From Pacificibacter marinus (GTDB taxonomy: Bacteria; Pseudomonadota; Alphaproteobacteria; Rhodobacterales; Rhodobacteraceae), in the NCBI RefSeq assembly GCF_018860665.1, contig NZ_JAHKPK010000062.1, forward strand, positions 1 to 64,000: DNA of 64,000 bases. The letters are read 5' to 3'. Under the pieces are notes generated by a model that was given only the letters and a program-made list of their open reading frames with translations, was not told the origin of the DNA and ran no database searches. Shown here one piece after another: positions 42,700 to 51,745 of this stretch (the stretch's first letter is position 1; every line of letters begins with the position of its first letter). The position numbers and the translations under genes are program-made.

Positions 42700-43713
42700 A
42701 TGAAATTTAAGACACTCATGACAGCGACCGCTGCTGCAACTGTACTGGCTGGCGCTGCCGATGCGCAAACACACCTGCGTATCCAGACGCATTACGCGAC
42801 TGAGCACCCATCCGGCAAACTTGCAGCGCAATTCGTTGACGATGTTCAGACTATGTCTGGTGGTGAGATCACCATCGAGATGTTCTATTCATCATCTGTT
42901 GTGGCAACTGTTGAAACATTCGATGCGGCCGTTAACGGCATTCTTGATTGTGACATGACTGGTGGCGCCTACCAAACTGGTAAAGACCCAGCGTTCCAGT
43001 TTGTTGGTGACATCATGGGCGGCTACGACACACCTTGGCAGCAGTTGTCTTGGCTCTACTACGGTGGCGGCTATGACGCGGCACAAGCCCTCTACAATTC
43101 CGAAGGTATGCAGCTTGTTGGTTGGTGGCTTTACGGTCAAGAATCATTTGCCTCATCTCGTCCACTTGCAGGTCCTGAAGATCTGAAAGGTTGGAAGTTC
43201 CGTTCACCTCCAGGTCTTGAAACAGCGATTTTCACCGAAATGGGCGCAACTCCAATCGTGATGGATTTCACTGAAATCTTTACAGCGCTTGAAACTGGCA
43301 TCATCGATGGCGCAGATGCGTCTGGTCTTGCCAACAACGTTGGTCTTGGTTTGTACGACATCGTTAAGCACGCAAACTACCCTGGCTTCCACTCCATGCC
43401 ATCTGACCACCTTGCGTGTAACAAAGCTGTTTGGGACGGCATGAGCGAGCAAGAACGCCGCATCATGGACACGGCAATGCAAAAATTGTCACTGCACACA
43501 GCGCTTTCCAATGAAAAGCTAAACGCTGAAGCAGCTGCAAAGTTGAAAACCCAAGGCGTGACTTTGCACGATTGGTCTGATGAAGACAAAACTGCGTTCC
43601 GTACCACAGCTCAAAAAGCGTGGGACACATTTGCTGAAGGGTCACCAAAAGCTATTGCGTTGGTCGAAAGCCACCGTGGTTACCTTAAGCAATTGGGCCT
43701 GCTTTCCGAATAA
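42700..43713 (+). CDS. dctP: TRAP transporter solute-binding protein (DctP family)
   Basis: This 337-residue periplasmic receptor carries a signal peptide MKFKTLMTATAAATVLAG cleaved after ADA. DctP features are HLRIQTHYATEHPSGKLAAQ at the mature start, FDAAVNGILDCDMTGG, WRSPPG-type FRSPPGLETAIFTEMGATP near 165 (the carboxylate-binding Arg region), and TALETGIIDGADA. GGGAGG precedes the ATG at 42700; longer frames upstream run through the operators and are rejected. It captures an organic or sugar acid for the DctQM permease encoded next. Two operators lie upstream and a hairpin lies downstream. Confidence 0.94.
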   Translation: MKFKTLMTATAAATVLAGAADAQTHLRIQTHYATEHPSGKLAAQFVDDVQTMSGGEITIEMFYSSSVVATVETFDAAVNGILDCDMTGGAYQTGKDPAFQFVGDIMGGYDTPWQQLSWLYYGGGYDAAQALYNSEGMQLVGWWLYGQESFASSRPLAGPEDLKGWKFRSPPGLETAIFTEMGATPIVMDFTEIFTALETGIIDGADASGLANNVGLGLYDIVKHANYPGFHSMPSDHLACNKAVWDGMSEQERRIMDTAMQKLSLHTALSNEKLNAEAAAKLKTQGVTLHDWSDEDKTAFRTTAQKAWDTFAEGSPKAIALVESHRGYLKQLGLLSE

Positions 43714-43747
43714 GACAGGCATAATGATCTAAGATCATGGAATACTT

Positions 43748-43780
43748 GGGCGAGCTGAATAGAATTTGGTTCGCCCTCTC
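43748..43780 (+). terminator. Hairpin between dctP and dctQ
   Basis: GGGCGA and TCGCCC pair across a 17-base loop and are followed by TCTCTTTCTC. A leaky terminator here would give the excess of binding protein over permease that TRAP systems need. Confidence 0.5.
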
Positions 43781-43824
43781 TTTCTCAAAAAAATCAAAAA
43801 CTTAAATAGTGGGGTGCTAAGCAC

Positions 43825-44625
43825 ATGGAAAGCGAGAGCATATGGCTCGGCTCGATGCGCAAACCAATCCGTTTTGGAATGATTGGATTTGCCATAGCTG
43901 CCGCCATCACCTTTGCGTGGATGGCGATTCAGACTTTTGTCGCAGCAGAGCCCGTGACAATGTACGATCTACTCAGCCCGTCTGGTGTCCTTTTGGCGCA
44001 GATGATTTTGTTCACATTCTCGGGCACGGTTTTACTAACAGCCATTTACCTGTCCGACACGGTCGGTCCGATTGAATCAAAACCGCAAGGGTTCTTTGAT
44101 ATCTTGTCTCTGGTGTGTTCACGCATCTCGATGATTGGTGTTGTCTGTCTTGTTTTGGTGATGTTCTACGAAGTCGTCTCGCGTTACGGATTCAACACGC
44201 CAACGCTTTGGGCCAATGAAATGTCCTTATGGATGGCATCGTTTTTGTTCTTGCTTGCGGGGCTTTATGCCATGCAACAACGCAGTCACATCCGTATCTA
44301 CGTCATCTATGACATCCTGCCACGCTGGATGAAGAAGATGGCTGACGTTATTTCGTTGTTTTTGATCTGGGTCTTTACCTTCGCACTTGTTTGGGGCGGC
44401 TTTGATGAAGCGAAACTCAAATTTATGCGCATGGAAACATTTGGCACAGCATGGGATCCGCCCATTCCTGCGACGCTCAAACCTGCCATTTTGATCATCA
44501 TGTGTCTTGTTGCATTGCAAGCCTTGTCCAATCTCATTGCTGATTGGCACAAAGAGCCCGCCGCGCATGACGATATTGATGAGACTGAAATCGAAAATAT
44601 CCGCGCGACGTTGAGGGAAGATTGA
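43825..44625 (+). CDS. dctQ: TRAP transporter small permease (DctQ family)
   Basis: The 266-residue membrane protein is longer than a minimal DctQ (about 170 residues). It has two extra N-terminal helices (FGMIGFAIAAAITFAWMAIQ and LLAQMILFTFSGTVLLTAIY), then the four-helix DctQ core (about 95-235: VCLVLVMFYEVVSRYGFNTPTLWANE, MASFLFLLAGLYAMQQRSHIRI shown by their key residues E-V-x-x-R-Y and R-x-H-I-R). The motif around WANE..LW and the charged tail are typical. It ends 1 bp before dctM and forms the QM membrane complex with it. Confidence 0.9.
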   Translation: MESESIWLGSMRKPIRFGMIGFAIAAAITFAWMAIQTFVAAEPVTMYDLLSPSGVLLAQMILFTFSGTVLLTAIYLSDTVGPIESKPQGFFDILSLVCSRISMIGVVCLVLVMFYEVVSRYGFNTPTLWANEMSLWMASFLFLLAGLYAMQQRSHIRIYVIYDILPRWMKKMADVISLFLIWVFTFALVWGGFDEAKLKFMRMETFGTAWDPPIPATLKPAILIIMCLVALQALSNLIADWHKEPAAHDDIDETEIENIRATLRED

Positions 44626-44626
44626 T

Positions 44627-46255
44627 ATGGAATTCTTAGAAGCCTTCGCATGGATGAAAGTGACCGATATTGGCACGCTTTCGCTCTTGCTCTTGCTTGG
44701 CATGTTTGCGCTGTTGGCGCTGGGTATGCCGCTTGGCTTTGCCTCTGCCTTTTTGGCCGTTGCAACTTTGGTGATGAAATTCGGCCCTGAGCTGATGTTC
44801 AGTGACTTTGGTCGTGGCCCGTTCAACGTGTTGGGGCAGGCCGTCTATCGACAGATGACGAACTATGTTCTGATATCGGTGCCGCTGTTTATCTTTATGG
44901 CGTCCTTGTTGGAGCGGACCGGCATTGCGCGTGATATGTATTCATCGCTTAATGTTTGGCTGGCGCGTACACGCGGTGGTATTGCTGTTGTGACCTCTGT
45001 TATGGCGGTGATTATGGCGGCGATGTCTGGGATCATCGGCGGCGAAGTTGTGCTGCTTGGTCTGATCGCTTTGCCACAGATGCTGCGTCTTGGGTATAAT
45101 CAAAACTTGGCCATCGGGACGATCTGTGCCTCTGGGTCTTTGGGCACCATGATTCCGCCCTCTATCGTTTTGATTTTCTACGGCCTCATCACTGAGACCT
45201 CGATCAAAGCGCTGTTCACGGCGTCATTCCTGCCTGGTTTCATGTTGGCGAGTTTCTTTATTATATACATCATCGTCCGAGTGCGGTTGAATCCATCTTT
45301 GGCACCGCTGCCAGAGCCTGATCCCGAAGCGCCACACGGGTCTGAAAAATCGCTGATGTTCCTTGGCTTTATGGCTAAGTTTTCGATGTGGATCACAGGT
45401 GTCATCTTTGTCCGTGCGATGTTCTTTACGCTCACAGGTGAAAATACAGTGGCGGAAGGCGTTGATCCGATCTTCCTTGGGATGGTGAGTGATCTGCCCT
45501 TTATCGTGGTTGCATTTGCATTGTCTTATGTTGTGATGCGCTTCATCGTTGGCAAAGAACGGACTGATGAGGGTTGGCAGATGGGCAAAGGCTTGATCGC
45601 GCCAACTGTTGTGATCGGTGTTGTTCTTGGTTCCATCTATGGCGGCATTACGGGCATTACCGAAGCAGCGGGTATGGGCGTTATCGCGGTGTTCACTATC
45701 TCTGCGCTGCGTCGCGAGATGACCTTTGATATCGTCTACGACAGTTTGATGCGCACATTGAAATCGACAGGGACCATCATCTGGGTGACCATCGGTGCGG
45801 CTGCATTGGCTGCGGCGTACACTCTGGCCGGTGGCCCGACTTACGTTGCCAGCTTGATTTTGGGGGCTGACCTTCCAACCATGGGTGTCATTCTTGTGAT
45901 GATGTTCATCTTCCTCATCATGGGGATGTTTATGGACTGGGTTGGTATCGTGCTTTTGATCATGCCTGTGTTCTTGCCCATCGTTTTGAAACTGCCAATC
46001 GAAGAGATTGGTCTGTTTGGAACGTTGGACCCTAAGAACGTGGCGATTTGGTTCGGTGTGGTATTCTGTATGAATATGCAGGTCTCGTTCCTGTCACCAC
46101 CCTTTGGCCCTGCAGCGTTCTATTTGAAATCTGTCGCGCCATCGCACATCACTTTGGTCGATATTTTCAAAGGCTTCTTGCCGTTCATCGCGATCCAATT
46201 GTTCGCTTTGGCTGTCTTGATCATGTGGCCGTCACTGATTGAAGTGTTTTTGTGA
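44627..46255 (+). CDS. dctM: TRAP transporter large permease (DctM family)
   Basis: This 542-residue transport subunit has about 13-14 helices. DctM signatures are PLFIFMASLLERTGIARDMY near 85, GGIAVVTSVMAVIMAAMSG near 117, ASGSLGTMIPPSIVLIFYGLITETSI near 165 (key residues G-T-M-I-P-P-S) and the C-terminal MGMFMDWVGIVLLIMPVFLPI. It uses a sodium gradient to import the acid delivered by DctP. A central extension of about 100 residues (210-320) makes it longer than the 430-residue norm, as in several marine TRAP systems. A strong terminator follows 51 bp downstream. Confidence 0.93.
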   Translation: MEFLEAFAWMKVTDIGTLSLLLLLGMFALLALGMPLGFASAFLAVATLVMKFGPELMFSDFGRGPFNVLGQAVYRQMTNYVLISVPLFIFMASLLERTGIARDMYSSLNVWLARTRGGIAVVTSVMAVIMAAMSGIIGGEVVLLGLIALPQMLRLGYNQNLAIGTICASGSLGTMIPPSIVLIFYGLITETSIKALFTASFLPGFMLASFFIIYIIVRVRLNPSLAPLPEPDPEAPHGSEKSLMFLGFMAKFSMWITGVIFVRAMFFTLTGENTVAEGVDPIFLGMVSDLPFIVVAFALSYVVMRFIVGKERTDEGWQMGKGLIAPTVVIGVVLGSIYGGITGITEAAGMGVIAVFTISALRREMTFDIVYDSLMRTLKSTGTIIWVTIGAAALAAAYTLAGGPTYVASLILGADLPTMGVILVMMFIFLIMGMFMDWVGIVLLIMPVFLPIVLKLPIEEIGLFGTLDPKNVAIWFGVVFCMNMQVSFLSPPFGPAAFYLKSVAPSHITLVDIFKGFLPFIAIQLFALAVLIMWPSLIEVFL

Positions 46256-46306
46256 TACGCGCACTGCGCACAGATACCTAAACGTGCAATCTGATGTTGC
46301 AAACCT

Positions 46307-46340
46307 TGCCGGAGCGGCGCATCCGCTCCGGCACATTTTT
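46307..46340 (+). terminator. Terminator after dctM
   Basis: TGCCGGAGCGG and CCGCTCCGGCA form a perfect 11-bp stem with a 5-base loop, followed by CATTTTT. It is a classic intrinsic terminator separating the TRAP genes from the uxaA-type gene, though some read-through is possible since no operator precedes that gene. Confidence 0.85.
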
Positions 46341-46382
46341 GACCGATGATCTGTAACCTCCCTAAATCTCAGGCGAATTCTT

Positions 46383-47888
46383 ATGACAACTGCCCCCATC
46401 AATACTGTTAGACTTTCAGACCGCGACAATGTCGTAACCGCTGTTCGTGCCCTTCAAATCGGCGAAGAAGGGGCTATCGAGCTGATCCCGCGTGGGCATA
46501 AAATCGCGACTGCGGACATCGCCAAAGGGGATGCCGTGCACAAATACGCGCAAATCATTGGTTATGCTGCGGTGGATATCGCCAAAGGCTCGCATGTTCA
46601 CGTTCACAATCTGGATTTCCGCAACGTGGACCAAGAGCACGCTTTTGGCACCAATATGTTGCCAGCGACGCCCGTGGCTAAACCTGATACATTCATGGGC
46701 TACAAGCGCGCGAACGGCCGTGTTGGAACCCGTAATTTCATCGCCGTTTTGACCTCAGTGAATTGTTCTGCCACCGCCGCGAAAATGATTGCCGCGCATT
46801 TCACCGACGAAAAATTGGCCGATTATCCCAATGTTGATGGCGTCGCAGCCTTTTGCCACGGCACAGGTTGTGCCATGGGTGGCGATGGCACGGGCTTTGA
46901 ATTTTTACAACGTACGCTTTGGGGTTATGCGAAAAACCCGAACGTTGGCGGTGTTTTGATGGCCGGCCTTGGCTGCGAAATGATGCAGATTGACTGGTTG
47001 ATCGAAGCCTATGGTTTGGTGCCTGGTCCGCGCTTTCAATCGATGAACATCCAAGACGTTGGCGGTCTGCGCAAAACTGTCGAGCTTGGCATCAAAAAAG
47101 TCGAAGCCATGTTGCCGATCGTCAATGAAGACACGCGCACTGAATGCCCTGCGTCCGATTTGATGGTCGCGCTGCAATGTGGTGGTTCTGACGCTTGGTC
47201 TGGTATCACGGCGAACCCGGCTGTGGGGCATGCTGTTGATTTGCTGGTGGCGCAAGGCGGCACGGGCGTGCTGGCTGAAACCCCTGAAATTTACGGTGCG
47301 GAACATCTTTTGACGGCGCGTGCCTCAAGCGATGATGTGGCCAACAAATTGCTTGGCCTGATCGATTGGTGGCAAGAATACACATCAATCAACAAAGGCA
47401 GCATGGACAACAACCCAAGCCCCGGCAACAAAAAGGGTGGCTTGACCACCATCTTGGAAAAATCGCTGGGCGCTGCGGCCAAGGGCGGCACAACGCCTTT
47501 GAATGGTGTCTATAAATACGCGGAAACCGTCACTGAGCGCGGCTTTGTCTTTATGGACAGCCCCGGTTATGACCCCGCCTCTGTAACTGGGCAAATCGCT
47601 TCTGGCTGTAACTTGGTGGTGTTCACAACGGGGCGTGGGTCTGCGTTTGGCTCCAAACCGTCGCCAACGCTCAAAGTCGCGTCAAACACCGAAATGTATA
47701 CGCGCATGTCTGAGGATATGGACGTCAATGCGGGTCGTATTTTGACCGAAGGCGCCTCTGTCGAAGAGGTTGGTCGCGAGATCTATGACGCTTGGTTGCG
47801 TATGGCATCAGGCGGGCAGTCTAAGTCAGAGGCGCAAGGGCTTGGCGATTACGAGTTCGTGCCTTGGAACGTCGGCGCTGTGATGTAA
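46383..47888 (+). CDS. uxaA: UxaA/GarD-family altronate/galactarate-type dehydratase
   Basis: The 501-residue protein contains the N-terminal SAF domain (residues 1-95: ELIPRGHKIATADIAKGD) and the catalytic GD_AH domain. Landmarks of the latter are FMGYKRANGRVGTRNFIAV near 102, FCHGTGCAMGG near 160, LQCGGSDAWSGITANPAVG near 263 and VFTTGRGSAFGSKPSPTLKV near 415 (key residues T-G-R-G-S and P-T-L-K). Such enzymes are iron-dependent and convert D-altronate, galactarate or related acids to 2-keto-3-deoxy acids. With TRAP uptake upstream it is probably the first catabolic step for an imported acid. The precise substrate is open; altronate is the default by family, hence the symbol. Confidence 0.88.
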   Translation: MTTAPINTVRLSDRDNVVTAVRALQIGEEGAIELIPRGHKIATADIAKGDAVHKYAQIIGYAAVDIAKGSHVHVHNLDFRNVDQEHAFGTNMLPATPVAKPDTFMGYKRANGRVGTRNFIAVLTSVNCSATAAKMIAAHFTDEKLADYPNVDGVAAFCHGTGCAMGGDGTGFEFLQRTLWGYAKNPNVGGVLMAGLGCEMMQIDWLIEAYGLVPGPRFQSMNIQDVGGLRKTVELGIKKVEAMLPIVNEDTRTECPASDLMVALQCGGSDAWSGITANPAVGHAVDLLVAQGGTGVLAETPEIYGAEHLLTARASSDDVANKLLGLIDWWQEYTSINKGSMDNNPSPGNKKGGLTTILEKSLGAAAKGGTTPLNGVYKYAETVTERGFVFMDSPGYDPASVTGQIASGCNLVVFTTGRGSAFGSKPSPTLKVASNTEMYTRMSEDMDVNAGRILTEGASVEEVGREIYDAWLRMASGGQSKSEAQGLGDYEFVPWNVGAVM

Positions 47889-48114
47889 TGACCTAAACGC
47901 CTCTATGCGCGAATTGCAAAGGGCCTATTGGGCGTGTCCAATGCGCGTTGCAGCTGCCTGCGTGATTTGCTGCGGCGCGTAAACTGTGTGTCGATCTTGG
48001 TCGAGGCAAAGCTGTCTATGCTTTTGTTTAAATATCAGAACAGTCAATTTAGGCCGCGTGCCTGAAGGTTTTAACGACAACGCGCTATGAACGCGTCGGA
48101 TTAGGAATGCATGT
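47889..48114. other. Gap before the DMT transporter gene
   Basis: 226 bp without a supported gene or strong secondary structure. No GGTATACC core is present, so the transporter gene is probably not a direct target of the island regulator. Confidence 0.4.
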
Positions 48115-49014
48115 ATGTCTCGCTCTGTGTTGAAAACGATCGCCCCGCGCGAAGATAAAGTTGGACTTGGGGTGGCCATGATGGCGCTCGCAATTTTCTT
48201 TTTCACCTGCATCGATACTTCGGCGAAATGGCTTATCTTGGCGGGCTTGCCCGCACTTCAGGTCGTGTTCGCCCGATACGCTGTCCATTTCTTAGTGTCC
48301 TTGGTGCTTTTCCTTCCCAAAGAAGGCATGGATGCCTTGCGCACCAACAATCCTTGGAAAGAGTTCTTTAGGGCCGCGTTCTTATTTGGGTCGACGATTT
48401 GCAACTTCACTTCTCTGAAATATCTGCCGATTACCGTGACCACGACGATCATGTTTGCAGCCCCCGTGGTGGTGACGCTTTTGGCTATTCCTGTGTTAAA
48501 AGAAAAAGTCGGCATTCGCCGTGTTATCGCTGTCTGTGTGGGCTTCATCGGGGTGTTGGTCGTGATGCAGCCTTGGGGGACGGCCTTTCATCCTGCAATG
48601 TTTTTGAACATTGGTGCTTTGGCATTGGCTGCGATGTATTTTGTGATGACGCGGTTGTTGGCGGGGATTGAACGCAATTCAACGATGCAGCTTTGGTCCT
48701 CTGGTTTGGCCAGCCTGTCCCTTGCGCCTGTGGCTTTACCGATTTGGGTTTGGCCCACGCAGATCGTAGATTTTATTGTCTTGGGGCTTATTGGGATGTT
48801 TGGCGCGTTTGGCCATATCAGCGCCACCTATGCACACCGTTTGGCGGATGCGTCGATATTGTCGCCTGTTGTTTATATCCAACTGTTCTTGGCCGCCGCC
48901 GCCAGCTTTTTGGTATTTGGCACATGGCCAACGCTGTGGACGCTGGTGGGAGGCTTGATCATTATCGGCTCAGGTATCTACATCTGGCAACGCGAGAGAA
49001 CCAAGATGGCCTAA
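48115..49014 (+). CDS. DMT-superfamily (EamA) transporter
   Basis: This 299-residue membrane protein has ten predicted helices in two EamA repeats (about 20-150 and 165-295). Typical pieces are ALAIFFFTCIDTSAKWLILAG, FTSLKYLPITVTTTIMFAAPV near 105 and a second-half counterpart HRLADASILSPVVYIQLFLAA near 242 (key residues A-D-A-S and P-V-V-Y). Drug/metabolite exporters of this type move amino acids, nucleobases or organic acids. AGGA precedes the ATG. It ends at a bidirectional terminator. Substrate unknown. Confidence 0.88.
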   Translation: MSRSVLKTIAPREDKVGLGVAMMALAIFFFTCIDTSAKWLILAGLPALQVVFARYAVHFLVSLVLFLPKEGMDALRTNNPWKEFFRAAFLFGSTICNFTSLKYLPITVTTTIMFAAPVVVTLLAIPVLKEKVGIRRVIAVCVGFIGVLVVMQPWGTAFHPAMFLNIGALALAAMYFVMTRLLAGIERNSTMQLWSSGLASLSLAPVALPIWVWPTQIVDFIVLGLIGMFGAFGHISATYAHRLADASILSPVVYIQLFLAAAASFLVFGTWPTLWTLVGGLIIIGSGIYIWQRERTKMA

Positions 49015-49020
49015 ATACAA

Positions 49021-49052
49021 AAGCGGGCCGCATCGTAACGACGCAGCCCGCT
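49021..49052. terminator. Bidirectional terminator
   Basis: AAGCGGGC and GCCCGCTT with inner pairs form a long stem between two convergent genes. On the minus strand the stem is followed by TTTTGTATTT, so it serves the convergent SDR gene best. Confidence 0.8.
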
Positions 49053-49075
49053 TCAGGGAGGAACTGTTGTGTGGT

Positions 49076-49810
49076 TTAGCCGCGCCCGATGTAGGGCATG
49101 TTGGTGGCCATAACGGTCATGAACTGTACGTTCGCGCCCTCTGGCAAAGTCACCATATGAAGCACAGAAGTCGCAACATTATCGACATGCATCACCGGTT
49201 CGATTTCGATCGACCCGTTGGCTTGCGGCATGCCTGTGGTCATGGATTGCGCCATGTCTGTTAGGGCGTTGCCGATATCGATCTGGCCACAAGCGATGTT
49301 GAATGGGCGACCATCAAGGGAAAGCGTGCGGGTCAGGCCAAGAACGGCATGTTTCGACATCGTGTAGGGCGCAGAACCGATGCGTGGCACGTAAGATGAC
49401 ACCGATCCGTTGTTGATGATCCGACCGCCTTGTGGCGATTGCTTGCGCATCAAGCCAAAGGCGGCGCGTGCTGCGATGAATGCACCGCTGACATTCACAT
49501 CCATCAGGGTGCGGAATCCATCGACGGACAACTCATCCACTGGTGCGCCTTTCATGCCGACACCTGCATTGTTGAACAGTGCGTCAACGCGGCCCCATGC
49601 GGTGTAAGCTTTGCCAAACTGTGCCTCGACTTCGGCCTCGTTGGTGACATCGCATGGCAAAACCATCGCATGCTCGTAACCTTCGGCTGTCTCATGCAAG
49701 GGTGCTTCGCGGCGTCCCACGAGACCTACTTTCCAACCAGCGTTCAAAAAAGCATGAGCAGTTGCGCGTCCAACGCCGCTGCCTGCGCCTGTTACAATAA
49801 TTGTTTGCAT
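49076..49810 (-). CDS. SDR-family NAD(P)-dependent oxidoreductase
   Basis: This 244-residue classical short-chain dehydrogenase has the cofactor loop TGAGSGVGRATA (residues 7-18), NNAG near 80, the catalytic Ser in NGSVSSYVP near 134, and the Tyr-Lys pair in YTMSKHA near 148. R in GLVGRRE after strand 2 suggests NADP(H) preference. Located 12 bp downstream of the XylD-like gene in the same operon, it probably oxidises or reduces a sugar acid or aldehyde in that pathway. It is not close enough to any characterised enzyme to name the substrate. Confidence 0.88.
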   Translation of the reverse strand: MQTIIVTGAGSGVGRATAHAFLNAGWKVGLVGRREAPLHETAEGYEHAMVLPCDVTNEAEVEAQFGKAYTAWGRVDALFNNAGVGMKGAPVDELSVDGFRTLMDVNVSGAFIAARAAFGLMRKQSPQGGRIINNGSVSSYVPRIGSAPYTMSKHAVLGLTRTLSLDGRPFNIACGQIDIGNALTDMAQSMTTGMPQANGSIEIEPVMHVDNVATSVLHMVTLPEGANVQFMTVMATNMPYIGRG

Positions 49811-49822
49811 TTCAAGGTGCTC

Positions 49823-51604
49823 CTAATGGTTGTCGCGAGGCAAATCTTGCCCGACTTTTTGATAGGCTGTCGCCAGCTCTAAACAGCCGCCGTCAGACAG
49901 TTGCCCGACGTTTTTGCGGTAAATTTCTTGCCATGGTGTTTGATTGCGCAGTTCTGGCGGGGTCCATGCATCGATGCGCGCCTGCCATTCGGCGTCGTCT
50001 ACCATCGCGTTCAGAACACGCGCATTCAGGTCAAGTTTGACCATGTCGCCCGTGTTCAAATGGGCCAAGCCGCCGCCAACAACACTTTCTGGCGAGGCGT
50101 TCAAAATGGATGGGCTTTCAGATGTGCCTGATTGACGGCCATCGCCCACGGTTGGCAAATGATTGATGCCTTGACGAATGATCGCGTCTGGAGGCTGCAT
50201 GTTCACAACCTCGGCGGAGCCCGGATAGCCGACACAGCCGACGCCACGGATGAACAAGATGCTTTTCTCGTCGATTTCTAGGGCTGGATCGTTGATTCGG
50301 TTGTGGTAATCTTCCGGTCCTTCAAACACCACAGCGCGGGCTTCATAGACGCCTTCGTTGCCGGGTTCTGACAGAAACCGTTCGCGGAAATCTTTTGAAA
50401 TCACCGAAGTTTTCATCAAGGCGCTGTCAAACAAATTGCCTGAAAGCACCATGAATCCTGCGTTTTCACGCATCGGCGCATCATAGGTTTTGATTACGTC
50501 GGTGTCTTCTGAGGCCAAACCGTTCAGGTTTTCGCCCATCGTCTTGCCTGTGGCGGTCATCGCCCCTTGATGAATGCGACCAGCCTTTTGCAGCTCGGCC
50601 ATCACAGCCGGCACGCCGCCTGCGCGGTAAAAACTTTCGCCTAGATATTTGCCTGCGGGCTGCATGTTGACCAAGAGCGGCACATCAAAACCGACGGTTT
50701 CCCAATCTTTCACATTCAATTCGACACCGATATGGCGCGCAACGGCTTGCAAATGCGGCGGCGCGTTGGTGGAACCACCGATGGCAGAGTTGGTGACAAT
50801 TGCGTTCTCGAATGCTTCGCGCGTCATGATGTCAGAGGGTTTAAGGTCTTCCAAAACCATGCCAACAATGCGTTTGCCCGTCTCGTAAGCCATGTTCATA
50901 CGCTCGCGGAACGGCGCAGGAATGGCAGAGTTTCCGGTCAAAGACATGCCCAATGCTTCGGCCATCGCATTCATCGTGGAAGCCGTGCCCATGGTGTTGC
51001 AGTGCCCAAGCGAGGGGGCAGATGAACAGGCGCGTTCAATAAATTCTTCGTAATCAATCTTGCCTTCAGCGAGCAATCGGCGGCTTTCCCAGATGATCGT
51101 GCCCGAGCCCGCGCGTTCGCCTTTCCACCAGCCGTCCAACATCGGACCGCCGTTCAAAGCGATGGCGGGAATATCAACCGTAGCCGCTCCCATCAACATC
51201 GCGGGCGTGGTTTTATCGCAGCCCGTGGTCAAAACAACGCCATCAATTGGATAGCCATGTAAGACCTCGACAAGGCCCAAATAGGACAGGTTGCGATCAA
51301 GTGCGGCTGTCGGGCGCTTGCCTGTTTCTTGAATCGGGTGGACAGGAAATTCCATCGGGATGCCGCCGCCGTCACGGATGCCAGCTTTGATCCGATCCAT
51401 CAAAAACACATGGATTTTGTTGCATGGCGCAAGGTCTGAACCAGATTGCGCGATACCGATAATCGGGCGTTCGTCTTGCAGCTCTTCGACGGTAAAGGCC
51501 TGATTTTGATAGCGTTCTAGATAGAGCGCCGTCATGCCTGGGTTGTTCGGGTTATCAAACCATTCTTGTGATCTGAACCTTTTTCCTGCCCTCGTATTGC
51601 TCAT
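49823..51604 (-). CDS. xylD: IlvD/Edd-family pentonate (D-xylonate-type) dehydratase
   Basis: The 593-residue protein closely follows the D-xylonate/L-arabonate dehydratase layout: RFRSQEWFDNP and MTALYLERY at the start, iron-sulfur Cys ligands C61 (LAPCNKIH), C129 (TTGCDKTTPA) and C202 (GHCNTMGTAST), GRQSGTSESPSILNASPES near the C-terminus, and the end LPRDNH. The layout, from the RFRS-x-x-WFDN opening to the LPRxNH end, matches what I remember of Caulobacter XylD. It dehydrates an aldonic acid to a 2-keto-3-deoxy acid. The next step could be the XylX-like enzyme at 56955. An island operator lies 75-90 bp upstream. L-arabonate or D-fuconate remain possible substrates. Confidence 0.9.
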   Translation of the reverse strand: MSNTRAGKRFRSQEWFDNPNNPGMTALYLERYQNQAFTVEELQDERPIIGIAQSGSDLAPCNKIHVFLMDRIKAGIRDGGGIPMEFPVHPIQETGKRPTAALDRNLSYLGLVEVLHGYPIDGVVLTTGCDKTTPAMLMGAATVDIPAIALNGGPMLDGWWKGERAGSGTIIWESRRLLAEGKIDYEEFIERACSSAPSLGHCNTMGTASTMNAMAEALGMSLTGNSAIPAPFRERMNMAYETGKRIVGMVLEDLKPSDIMTREAFENAIVTNSAIGGSTNAPPHLQAVARHIGVELNVKDWETVGFDVPLLVNMQPAGKYLGESFYRAGGVPAVMAELQKAGRIHQGAMTATGKTMGENLNGLASEDTDVIKTYDAPMRENAGFMVLSGNLFDSALMKTSVISKDFRERFLSEPGNEGVYEARAVVFEGPEDYHNRINDPALEIDEKSILFIRGVGCVGYPGSAEVVNMQPPDAIIRQGINHLPTVGDGRQSGTSESPSILNASPESVVGGGLAHLNTGDMVKLDLNARVLNAMVDDAEWQARIDAWTPPELRNQTPWQEIYRKNVGQLSDGGCLELATAYQKVGQDLPRDNH

Positions 51605-51678
51605 CTTTTGCCCCTCCGTCGTGATTCCTTGACCCGAAAATAGGCCACGTAATTATTGTTGCTTTGCATAGCATCGCG

Positions 51679-51694
51679 ATTTGGTATACCAAAT
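51679..51694. promoter_or_regulatory. Operator ATTTGGTATACCAAAT (xylD / secreted protein divergent promoter)
   Basis: A perfect 16-bp palindrome, identical to that at 42562. It is centred 82 bp before the xylD ATG and 60 bp before the divergent gene's ATG, well placed to control both. Confidence 0.8.
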
Positions 51695-51745
51695 GCAAGA
51701 GCAATTATGGATGACACTTGCGTCAATTGAAGATCGGGATATCAA